A stretch of DNA of 64,000 bases. It comes from Lanius collurio (taxonomy: Eukaryota; Chordata; Aves; Passeriformes; Laniidae). The stretch spans positions 675,544-739,543 of the forward strand of contig JACBWW010000049.1 in assembly GCA_020086605.1 (NCBI GenBank), in the 5' to 3' direction. Below, piece by piece: positions 1 to 11,500 of the stretch (position 1 is its first letter; every line of letters begins with the position of its first letter). The notes under the pieces were generated by a model that was not told the origin of the DNA, did no database searches, and saw only the letters and a list, made by a program, of their open reading frames with translations. The position numbers were made by a program, and so were the translations under genes.

Positions 1-583
1 CCTCTTGGTGACCCTTTGCAGGGCTCACCCCTGAATGCTCCAGGCTCTGTTGTTTGGGGAAGTGCAGAACAGGACACGGCACTCCAGAAGTGGTGCCATG
101 ACTGCTGCTCAGAGGTGGGGGAGTCCTGGCCCTCCTGGTGAACACTTCCCTGGGCACAGTTGGCACTGCTGACTCATGTGCTGCCAAAGCCCCCAGCTCC
201 TCCTCCACAAAGCTGCTTCCCAGCCAGCTGGCACCAACCCACCTCGCTGCACAGGGTTATGGAGTGCGAGATGCAGCACTTTAATCATGGCTTGAGTGCT
301 AAGAGCAGCTAAGAGCTCTTACATTTCCTTAAGTTCTCTTAATTAAGGGCTAATTTAGCTTCCAAAGCTTTGCGTCATCTCTTGAGATTAGCTAATGAGC
401 AGCGTGGCTTGAAGCACAGTGATGCCACCAGGCCCCACTTCAGACCCACAGAGCTCACATTGAGTGTGGAGGAAACTGCTGATGCACTTCAGGGGAGGTT
501 TTCCCACCCAGCTTCCAAAAGGATGGCTCAGGGAATGAGTTCCCTGAGACAGGACATGATTTTCATCCATTCCAAGCCATGGA
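1..583. other. single-copy stretch without a gene
   Basis: No repeat family or coding exon is recognised. The part from about 285 to 410 is rich in TAAT-type homeodomain core motifs (TTAATTAAG near 340, GCTAATTTAG, and ATTAGCTAATGAGCAG at 386-401) and resembles a regulatory or conserved non-coding segment by composition only. The short open frames that cross it have no family resemblance. Confidence 0.4.
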
Positions 584-652
584 ATCATCTCAATATTCTC
601 AATATTGAGAAAATCATCTCAATATTCTCAATATTCTCATCTCAATATTCTC
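584..652. repeat. AT-rich tandem repeat with hairpin (CAATATTCT units)
   Basis: The word CTCAATATT and shortened forms of it recur several times. A unit of about 29 bp that starts ATCATCTCAATATTCTCAAT occurs at 584 and again at 613. Positions 589-597 (CTCAATATT) and 601-609 (AATATTGAG) form a perfect 9-bp inverted repeat with a 3-nt loop. It looks like a local slippage product; no transposon is implied. Confidence 0.85.
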
Positions 653-3600
653 CCAAATTATCTTCCAAAAAGCATCAATTTTTCACGTGGTTGCTGCCCA
701 GCAGACTGGGTTCCAGCACACAAATGTACTGCTGGCCCAAACAGCCAGAAGTGTCAGGGCTGGAGTTAATTGCAAATTGATTGAATGGAGGGTACATAAA
801 AAAAAAAAAGAAAATATTCCAGAAGTTACAAATTCATTAGCTGGGTCTAGAAAAAGCTTTGTGCTTGTTCAGTCTCTGCCATCCAAGCTCTGTGTAAATG
901 TTTACAAACCAACAACTGATGCTGTCCTTGTTTCGAGGCATTCCACATTCCCACTATTTACCAGGGGAAGGAATCTAAGCCACAGGAAAACATAAAAGCA
1001 TAATATATCCACAAAAAATGTTAATGTGTGGTTCCTTGTTTCATGTTGAGCACCAAGTACTCACCTACCTGCAGAAAGGTTCCCTGGCATAATTACAGAG
1101 TTGTCTTTCTTCAACAATTTATTAATGCAGCTATGTGAGGAACCAAGGTCAGCAATTGTGGATTTTACTGGATAGCAAACAAACCTGAGAATCCAGAGAA
1201 GTGTTAACCCAAGGAGGTTTTGAGTTATTAGAAACTCACTGCTTATATCTCCTTCCCTTTGCCTGATGTGGCACATCTCCCAAATAATCTCAGCTTTAAA
1301 TTATATCCTAAGTTTATTAACCATGACATCAGAGAGAAAACTACCCACTATCATCTTTTTCCTTTCTAAGGCTGAAGATTCCTGCCAAGTCATCTCAAAG
1401 TCTCTCCTTTTCTATTAAAAATAAACTCCACTGCATTAACTCTACTCCATTAACCTTTCCTCTTGGTTAAAGGTTTCTAAACCACTCCAGGGGCTGCTGC
1501 TTCCTCTGGTTTCATCCTGCATTTATTGGGAAGTGAGAATCAGAAACAAGAGGAGAGGACAGGGATTGACAGGGTTTTTCAAAATTCATCAGGAAATGCA
1601 AAATTTTACAACCACTCTGGCAAATTCTCAGAGCTACACCAGGATTCTTCCTCATCAGGAAAAGGAGTTGAAACTGTGCTAGAAGAACACAAGGAATGGC
1701 AATAAAGACAGGTAGCCATCAGCCAGACCATCACAGCCCTGCAAATCAACAAGGGTCAACCCCAAACACCCATCAAGGGCTGAGGTTCAGCTCCATCAGG
1801 TGCTGTTCATGCCAGTCTCAAACAACTCCATTCTTCCAAGGTTTTTCTCAGTTTAAAGGGAAAATCTGGTGATTGCTCCTTGTTAGTGCCATCACTGTCT
1901 TTAGGGTTGGGGTAAGTGCATGGTGTGGAAAGAGCAGCTGGTTTTCTCTGGGTAGGTTCAGCCCCTTAATGAGCTGTTAATTACAGAACATGACAATTCC
2001 AGCCTGGATCTGGCCTGACCAGTGCATCAGGAGAACAAGCAGATTCTGAGGGAGACTTGGAGTTTATAAATTTGCAGTAGGCTGGTGGATTTAACAACGG
2101 CAAATTAGCAATCCCAGGACCTGGGTGCAGTTCTGACACCGCTGGATGATGATAATGGGAAATCTCATGGACTCCTCCTTTGGTTCATGGTCAGAGCTAA
2201 GGAGTAGGACTCACTTGTGAATCCTTTCACTTCAGTAAGGAAGGAAAAGAATTCACTAGGTCTGAAGATGCACAAATATCACTGTCCTTGAACAAATCAC
2301 CTGAAGGAAAATTTTTCAAATTACTCCATATTTATGACCAGGAGGGTTTGTCTCACTGGTGGTATGGATTCAACTGCTTTGAGAAGCAAATTTCAGGCTT
2401 CTCTAAGGGCTTAGAAAGCTGGAACTCAGGTCTCCAGTAATACAAAAAAAAACAAAGTGATTTTCCTTTCCTCTTCATCCATAAACCTTTCTTGCCTGAG
2501 TTCAGCTTCAGTCTTGGGGGTGTACTCCTCTTTCCCTTTGTGTGTGAAGAGCAGCTCCCACAGTCTCAACCAGGACTCTTCTCCACTTTTGATTCAGTTG
2601 GTTCCAACACACCTGAACGTGCCAGAACCTCTCCCACATGCAATATGCTATGATTTCACATCAGGACAGCCACTTTTCGCCACCACTGAGTGCCACAGAA
2701 GCTCATTTCACCTCTCTTTGCAGAAAGCAGAACACTTCTCCTCTGAGGCACAAGATTCCTGCCCCACACAAACACTCACCTGTGCTTTCCAGCTTTGCAG
2801 CAGGGCTCAGAGGCATTACCATGCAATATCTTGCTACATCACCAATGGGTCCTCACTATGAGATGGCCTGTGCCAACCCAGGAGACAAAAATCTCTGCTC
2901 CTGGTGGCTCTTTGAATCCCTTCGTGGTGATTAACTCAGCCCCCAGCCCTCCACAGCTGCAGCCCTGCTGACAGAGCCCTGCCATGGAAGCTCATTTTGG
3001 AAATATTATTAAGGTTTAAGATCAAGCCCCAGCAGTTTGCTGTCCAAAGCCATTGAGAGACTCCATTGGATTTAATGGTAAGTTGTTATATTTGTTTCAG
3101 CAGCACGGGCTCCCTAAAGTGATGATCTCTGTTTTGCCAGCAAAGAGGAAGATGTCAATAGACATTTGTGTCAGGAGCTCTCCTTTGACACAAAGAAAGT
3201 TCTGCTGGAAAGTTAATCTTTTTCTCAGTTCTTTGGAAAACGAAAGTAACGTGTTTTGACTTGCATTGTGATTGATATTTTTTTCCTCATTAGTTCCTAA
3301 TCTCTTTGTTAAGTGCTGGGATTCTTCTGTGATAACTCTTGAAGAAATCAATGGCTTGGGTTTGAGTTATGGAGTAGGTGTCTCTTGCTTTTAAATTTGT
3401 GGCTTGAGAGCATCTCCCCCTGGTAGTGACTGGAAGATAACTTTAGTTTTAGAGATCCTCTAGAAATGAAACAGCAACTGGAATGGTTGGGAATTTGCAG
3501 AAATAAAAGGCATCAGCAGAGGCATCTCTTTAAATGGCTCAGCAGGAAGGCTCACAGCTCATGGCCCACAATGGTTAAAATTTCTTCTCTCCATTCTGAA

Positions 3601-4480
3601 TCAGGGGTCATGTCTGAAAGAAGAATGCAGTGACTGGGAATCTTCTTCTTTTCCCATAAGGTCTTGTGTGAAATATTCCCCCCCCCCTCAAATCCAGTGA
3701 CCAAATTTCTCCCAACCAGCCTGAGGGAATAAATTTCACCTCTTCTTTCAGTGCTCTTTGCCGGTGTTACCTTTTAAATTAACAGCTGGCAAACAAAAAA
3801 AGTCTTTCTGGTTTATTAGCAGAAGCCTGACCTAAATATTCATTTGAGCACAGAGCAATGAATCCTCTTGTAAAGAACCCTTCAGAAAGCAGCCTGGGAC
3901 AGAGGCAGCCAGAGAGAACAGGCAGCATCCTCATTTCCCTGGGAAAAGGGACACCTACAGATGCTTCTGTCATCACTGCTGAAAACCAGGCCATGGCATT
4001 TATGCTACTGCAGTGATTAATAAAGTTGAAAACTCCCCAGCAAGGCTCCCATTTTTAAGGTCAGCTGCTATGAAGATAACTCTGCCTCCAAAAGAAGAAT
4101 TAAGGAGAGAGATCCCAGACAAGGCCTGCAAAGCTCATCTGCCCTTGTTTGGTTTCCAGCCCAACACTCACCAGAATTTCACCTCTCATCTCTGTGTGAA
4201 AAAGTCAATGATCCCACAGATTGAGGTGGCAAAATGTTATGAAATTGCCCAGGTAGCATTAAAGGGACTCAGTGATCTGGGAGTGAGGGTGTCAGCGTGC
4301 CTTGGGCACAAACCCATACCTGCTTCCCACATGCTGGGAGTCTAAAGCAAAGGGGACACAGATGCTTCTCAGTCCAAAACCAGAAGAATTGGAAGTGTTA
4401 AAAGTTATATCCCGGGCTTTCCATGCATACCTGCAGTCCAAGCCAACTTCTCTGCCTTCCCTACCTCTGATCTTTACTGA
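653..4480. other. unique non-coding stretch
   Basis: No gene or repeat family is seen. Minor low-complexity runs are an A run near 798-809 and a C run near 3680. Open frames here reach only about 134 codons, overlap on both strands and show no motif, so they are treated as chance. Confidence 0.5.
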
Positions 4481-4662
4481 GAACCACGGAATTACTGAAT
4501 ATTTTAGGTTGAAAGGGACCTCAAAGACAATCCATTCCCAGCCCTTGCCATGAGCAGGGACACCTCCCACTATCCACTAAACCCTGTCCAACCTGGCCTT
4601 GGACACTTCCACAGATGGACCATCAACAACCTCTCTGGGAAACAACTTCCTCAGGCAAAAGT
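4481..4662 (-). mobile_element. CR1 LINE 3' fragment
   Basis: Read on the minus strand this is a diverged CR1 tail. On the plus strand it shows the antisense landmarks in order: GGTTGAAAGGGACCTCAAAG near 4507, CCTTGCCATGAGCAGGGACA near 4542, then CCTGTCCAACCTGGCCTTGG and a decayed CTCTCTGGGAAAC segment. It is 5'-truncated, as is usual for CR1, with no reverse transcriptase coding left. The match is clear but more decayed than several later copies. Confidence 0.88.
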
Positions 4663-5486
4663 TTCCACCCTGAGCTTGGCCGTGCCAGTAAAGGGTTTGC
4701 AGCTGTTGTTGCCTCTTGGAAAGAAAAGATTTCCAGGATATTCTGCAGCAGTCTGACAGAACCCTGCAGGGACACCTCGCTCACAGCTACAGAGCGTTGG
4801 TGATCTATATTTCATGCTTCTGATACTCTCTTCAAACAACTGACACGCTCATTTTCTGACTCCCACAAATAATTATTTCAGTTTGGATTCAGCCATTTTC
4901 TCCCCCTCTAGCTTACAACAACAGTTCTAGAATCGTGTCAAATTCACAGAAACCTGTAAATTATAAATTACAGGGTGGTAACAGTGCACATGTCCATCAA
5001 TTCCAGTGGGCTCCTTCTTTGGTTTTACTTTGTTTTTTTGACTTTTCTGAGATTCTTTGCCACCTTTGCAGACACAATCACAGGAGTTTGGGAAAGAGAA
5101 GGATGAAGGTTTTACCTAGGGGAAAGTTGGTCCCTCCAGATGGTATTGAGAAGGTTTTGGTGAATTCAGACAACTTGCAGGAGTTTATGCTGAGTTAATG
5201 CTTCCCATTATAGACCAGGAAGGCGGTGCCAGAATATTTATCAGTGTCCCACATTGATGATAAGAATGTAATTACCAGAAGAAAAGTTCAGACGTCTTTC
5301 CATTGTTTTCAGTGTTGATAGTGGGAAACATTTGATCTTAAAAAACACTTCAAACAATTTAAGCATTTTGTTTGTTTGCTTTAGCTTTTCTTCATGTTCT
5401 TTCTCCCATTTTATATTTTGCAACACTTCAATTTTTTAAACATCTCAATTTTTGCAGAAGTTCTCAATTAGCATATTTAATTTCAT
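4663..5486. other. unique non-coding stretch
   Basis: No repeat or exon is recognised. The sequence becomes T-rich toward its right end, leading into the microsatellite that follows. Confidence 0.45.
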
Positions 5487-5536
5487 TTTCTTGTTTGGTT
5501 GGTTGTTTTTTGTTTGTTTGTTTGTTTGTTTATAGG

Positions 5537-5568
<32 letters not shown>
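5487..5568. repeat. compound microsatellite (TTTG)n and (ATT)n
   Basis: A GTTT/TTTG tetranucleotide run (about 5508-5531) is followed by a T run and then an ATT trinucleotide run (about 5544-5568). These are simple repeats that are expected to vary in length between individuals. Confidence 0.95.
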
Positions 5569-8500
5569 CAACTGTTTCCAGCACCAGAAACAGTTTGAGG
5601 GAAAACTTGGAAAGGAAAAACCTAATACAATAAAATTTTTTAAAAGGTTGTGGGAAGTTGAGACAACATTACTCCTTGTACTGAGCAGGAAGTAGGAGAT
5701 TGAAAAAGGAAAAAACAGTCCTTATTATGAGGCTGAAATAATTTTGAGAAGTGGAAGTTTTCTGTAATGGGCTTCAGAAGTCTTTGATTTGAAAGGTCAT
5801 TTTTGTTTCACCAAAAACAGTGGAAAAGAGGGTGCTAATGGGATAGACAGACAGAGCTGATTTGGACTTTGTCCACACAGTGTCACACAGATTTTGCTGA
5901 AGCAAATAAGTCTCAGCCCTTGGGAAAACCAGGCTTTCCAATGTAAGACACGAAAACAAACCATGGAATCACAGTGAGCCAAACTCTCCTGTTGGGTTTC
6001 TTTACTGATTTATTTTGCAAAGAACTGACTTCTGACTCCAATATAGGGTGGCACCCTTTTTCCTGTGCCTGAAATCCCAGATTATAGCAGAGAAATATGA
6101 TGGCATCTCACTGTAGTCAGTGCTGTGTGATCCCCGAGGAAATTCAGCCTTTCTTCCTAAAGAGCAGCCTCTCAAAGTCAAGGAAGATACAGCCAAGAGA
6201 CAAAGCTACTGCTGCAAAATCTCTTTTTCTGGGTCTGAGATCTCCAGGATGCAAAATAAAGAAGATATTCTCATTCTCCACCTCTGAAAATCAGACCCCA
6301 TGGGCAGCACTTGCTCCTCCAGGCCTGGTCCTGATTTCCCACCCAGGAGCTTTGGAGGGACCAAGGAAATGCCCAGTGCCTTACTGTGAGATACCTGGGT
6401 TTGAGAGTGTTGCCTGTTTCCATCCCTCCTGGAAGACAACCAGTGTTCCTAAACTCCCCTAAACCTCTGTTTCCAAACTCCCTTAAAGGGAGGGAGTGAA
6501 AAAGAGGCAGGGCAGCCTTAAATCTCTGATTTTTTAAGGGATGAGTTCTCAGTTGTCTCTGCATCTTCCTTTCAAAGACCTGTGAAACAGCCTGGCTGAA
6601 TTGATCCAAGTATCACAAAGCTCTTACAGGTTTTAAGGAGAAGGAGCAATCAGGCAGAGGAGAGACTGATAAAGTGTTTGGTTTACCCCAAATGAAGTCA
6701 CAGAGTTCTTCTGGAAACCAAACTCCCCTTCTGGTGCCATGGGACTGCTTGTTTTTGGTGAGAAAAGTGTGATTCATCCACAGGGTACGGCTCACACTTC
6801 TGTGTTGGGCTGAATGCCCACCCCTCCTCCCACCTCACTTTTGTTTTGCAAGCTCTTCCCTTCACTCAAAGTACCCTGGTAGATTTATGGATGAATATTA
6901 TTGCAATACACTGCTGCTTCTTATCTATTCATCATCCCTTTTCTGAGACTTATCTGGGGATTTGAAGTCTCCTTGATTGTAATGATCTTCAGGAATTAAG
7001 GGTATAAAGGAGATCCTAAAGTCCCGTATGCCTTCTAGGCATTTTTGTATCTCAAACTAAAAAAAGGAATAAACATCAATTATGCCAAACAAAAATGTAT
7101 CATTAACTCTTCAAATGTCCGCCTGGGCTTTGTTCATGTGGAGTAGAAATTTATAATAATAATCTATATAATGTATAAAACCAGGAGCTTGCAGGAAGTT
7201 TTGGTGATGTGTGGCTTGGATAATGAAGGATTAAAAGAGAGAGGTTGGAACTTGTGTGGATGTGACAAGAAGGAGTTTGGCCACACCTCTGTGGGAGGCA
7301 AAAATGCACAGCCACGATTCTGGTTGACCCTTCATGTGCCAATTTTTATGACTGCAGCCCTGCACATGCCCCTGACAGCTGCCACATCCCTGATTTCTGG
7401 ATTTCAGACCACCACTTTCAGCATCATCCTCATCATCCAAGCACTGGGATGGAACAAGAAGAGCATCATGTCCTGTGCTCGCTGTGTTGACAAAAAGGAA
7501 AAGGCTCTGCTTGATCAGGTTCAAGAACCGTGAGTGATTCCTGCCCTTCCAAGTCCTTCAGCCCCTAATTTGACCCACAAAATTCCCCTTGCCCCATACA
7601 TTTGAAGGGATCTCAGCCTGCAAGACAACCCAACAACATCATCATTTCTCCTTCCTTGTTCCAGCACAGATGTTCTGCCTCTGTGTGCAGAGCAAAGGCA
7701 CATCTGGGATGCACTTGTGGAGAAGGAAACAAGCAGACCCACAGCTGCTGGAGCTGGCTCTGGATATGAGGGTGGAAGGGACTGTTTCCCTGATTAAATC
7801 AGAGGGGAAGCTCTATCTGAGCAAAGCCTGAGCTGGAATGGAAATACCAAACATCTGGTTATCACTTCTTCTAGTTATATCCCTGCTCCTTTCTTCCCCC
7901 TAGGGAAAAACAAATAATCACAGAACCAAAACAACCAATAACCTCAGGTTTAACACAAGGACATAGAGAGTTCATCACTCCTGCCAGATGCCTCAGTAAC
8001 AGGGTCAGAGATGAGCAGACTCCCTCTCAGCCCAAGCAGAGAGGGAAGATTTGCTTTCTGAGTTGACAGGGCCTGGAATCCCATAAAAGACCATATGCTC
8101 AGGCAGCCATGGTACAAGACACACGACTTCTGTTTGGAGGTGCCTCTAATTCCTCTCTCACACTATTTTTCCCTCTTGCTTAATCCAGAAAAATAACATC
8201 ACCAAGGGTTTTTTTTTTTTCCCTATGAGCAGACTGAGTCAGCCAGTTTGCATTAAGACAATAATTAGTGAATTCTGTACATTAGTAATGCATGTTTAGG
8301 TGTGCTAAAAGGGCTTTCCCCTGGAAGACTCTCAAAAGTACCAGGAATACAAACATTTTAATGCAAGGGACAGGTTTTGTGACAGTCCCATCCACAAAAG
8401 GAAAATGTTCTTGGGAGAGGGGTTGATGGCTTTCCAAAAAGGGCTGGTTACAGGTGGGGACTCACAGCAGGGTTAATTATTGTGCAGGTGTTGGGGCTGA

Positions 8501-11500
8501 GGAAGAACAATGGGTTTAGTGCTCAAGGTGCCTGAGTGCTGTGGAGAAACACAGCTCCCAGTCCTGGTTTTATGAAAGGCACCAGTCTGGGAACAAAGCA
8601 TCTTGTAAAGGTGGGTCCTCTCATGCTTTCCAATCCTTACAAAGTCGCCCCTGGGAAGACACGAGGCAGAGTGCATCACTCCCTTAAATAAACTCATCCC
8701 AATTTAAAGAAGCATTTTCACATGCCTCTCTCTCTCCAGTCCCCCCAGAACTGTGAAGAAGCCAACACTTCCCTGAAATCCTGAAGGCACCATTAGGTTG
8801 AACTCCAAGTAGTGAAAGACCAGGAAAACCTCCCCATCTCCCAGTTCTGAACCATGCTAAGATGCAATGACCAGCAGTGGGGCAGACTCTGAAGTGTAGG
8901 AATCTGTGGTCACCTCCCCACATGGCTTCAGTTTCTCAGTGTAACCTTGAACAGGCTGGAAAAAAAAAGGGGGAGGGAAAGACCCCCTGTCCCTGTTTTA
9001 TTTATTTATTTAGGCAGTTGTCTCCAGCTGTCTCTTCCTAGAAGGACAAACTCCTTTCACACCGTGCTCCCATACCCAGCCAAGCCTCAATCCACCACCA
9101 AAGCATGAAGTTAACAGGAGGGAAAGATGAGGCTGCTGCCAGTGTGGACTGGGATACTCCAGCTCATCACACCTAATCCTTAACACTCCTTACTAAAAGC
9201 TTCCAGGTTTCCCTTTAGGGTGGATTTTTCTTTCTCCTCAGGGACACCTCATTACGCTTCTTTTTTTTTTCCTCCCCACACTGCTAAAGGTTTCTTTACA
9301 ATAAGGTCAGGAAAGAAGAGGAATTTTAGCTATTGCTTACTTTACAGACCATTTCTCATCCTTCCTAGTGCTCCTGGTAATACTTACTGAGAGACAAAGC
9401 CATTCATCTTTGCACATTCCCAGCCAAGTGTGGTTTGAAGCAGTTCACTTGCACTGTCAGAAGAGATATTACTCGCTATAAAAAGCTGCCTTATTCCCTC
9501 AAGTTGCTGTACTCAACGTGTGACCCTTTTTTGCTGAGAGATTGGCACGATGATTGCTTACTTCTAGTCACCTGGAACTCTTCTGTCTGCAAGACATTTT
9601 ATTGAAAATCACATTGTACCAGTCAATCACCCTCCCACCACCATATGTTGCCGTAGCAGGAGGGAGCCTGGCGAGCCTGTTCATGGTGCCTGTGAAACTG
9701 CAGCTTGGGTGACCTTACGAGAAACATCACCTGGCTCTGCAGAGGGGTGGTGGGAGCAGCTGGGACAACTTGTCTTGGATGCTTTTTCCTGTGAACTTCA
9801 CGCTTGTTCTTCTCCATCCTGTCCCCAGGCAGATCCTTTCTGGGTCATACTTGGTATCTGAAACAGGGAAATTTGGGAGGTGGGGAGAGCAAACAGCTTG
9901 GTTGTTGGTCCTGAAGCTGGGTGAGCACTCACACTGAGCCCAGCAAACAGAGATGATGAAGCCCAGGGAGCACCTCAATCCACTTTGGAGCAGCAAAGAG
10001 AAAAGCAGGAGGTGGGATGTCCACAAGCTGCCCAAGGAACATCTCCCACCAGGCCAGGATAAGGTGGGAGCACTGGGAAGACCTGTGGCAGCCCTGATGT
10101 CCTGAAAGAAGAGCTGCCACACCAAGTTATGTGTGCCTGTTCTTCAGAGAGGAGAGACACTTCCTGCAATATTTCTGTCACACGGGAGGTTTGTAACAAA
10201 CCCACTCAGTTTATCTCCGAGACAGCTTGAACATGACAGCAATTCTCCCTGCCTTGACGTAGATTGCAAAGGTGTTGGTGGGGCCTTCCTGCCTCAGATA
10301 TCAGTCCCTGAAACCAGAACAGCTTCTCCATTACACCCTGCAGGGATGGGGTCCTGCAGGGCTGGCTGTAGGGATGGCTCTTGGTTTGCTGTGGTCAGTA
10401 CAGAAACAATTTGTAAGAAAGCCCACGATCTTTACAAGGCGAGTAGAAATCATAATTTTTTTTCCACAGGGCACATAGTTTAGGTAAATCCACACACCTT
10501 TATAATTCCTAATTTAGTTTAGCTCACCTTTAAGGAAGAAACTATAAATATCCACTAGCCAGGGTTCTAGATTGGTAATATGTGAAAATCCTGCCTCAAT
10601 CCCACCACAGCCTCAGCTGAATAAATCTTGTTCCCCACACTTTTTTACCTTCTCTTTCCTCTCCTCTGTCCTCTGAGATCCCCCTTCCCATTTAAATTCC
10701 TGTAGATGCTTTTACCTCTTGGCTGGGGATCACCAGCTCAGTCCTGTCCTCTTTCCTGCCTCCCTGAAGCTGTTCCTGAGCCTTGGCAGAGAGCAGCCAC
10801 CTCTGGAGAAGATGGAACCCAGCCTGGAGGCAGCCACAGCCAGTGTTTCCCTGCTGGTTCTACCTGCTCAGCCACAGGGAGGATGGACAGCCTCGGCCAT
10901 GTGCAAATCACAACAGCACATGCATGTACAAGGAGCCTGAGCAGGCAAGTAATTACCCACAGGAGGGAGCAGGGATTTATTTCTGTGCCCAGAGAAGATG
11001 GATCTGAGCACCCATGGGCTTTGGGAGGCTTTCATAAGTCTTCCTTGCTCTAGGAATACATGCCCTGGACAGCTAGCAGTCATTTGAGCTGAGCAGTCAT
11101 GCAGGCAGAGGGACCTGACTGCTGACTTGCCAGGGCTGGTGCACAGACATTGTCACACTGGGGCTGTGCCCCCAAATCAAACAGGCCAGGGATCGTCCCC
11201 TGGGCCAGGGAGCACAGCTCTCATCCATCCAACTGAACTGGTTTTCCCCACACCAGAATCAGGCAGCCTTGCCCATCCCAGCTGATGGGATGCTCTTAGC
11301 CTGTGTTATCTCTCAAGATACGGAATGTGACAGTGCTCAGCAGATTTTGGTCAAAGCCAGTGCTGCAAACAGAGCAGTGCTCTGGCTCTGTTTAGCTGGC
11401 TGCTCCAGGAACAGCTCCTGTGAACTCTGTCCTCCTGCTCATCCTCCTCTGGCTGCCCCAGCCCTGGGCTGTCCTTGGCTACAGAGCTCCAGCTGTGCCC

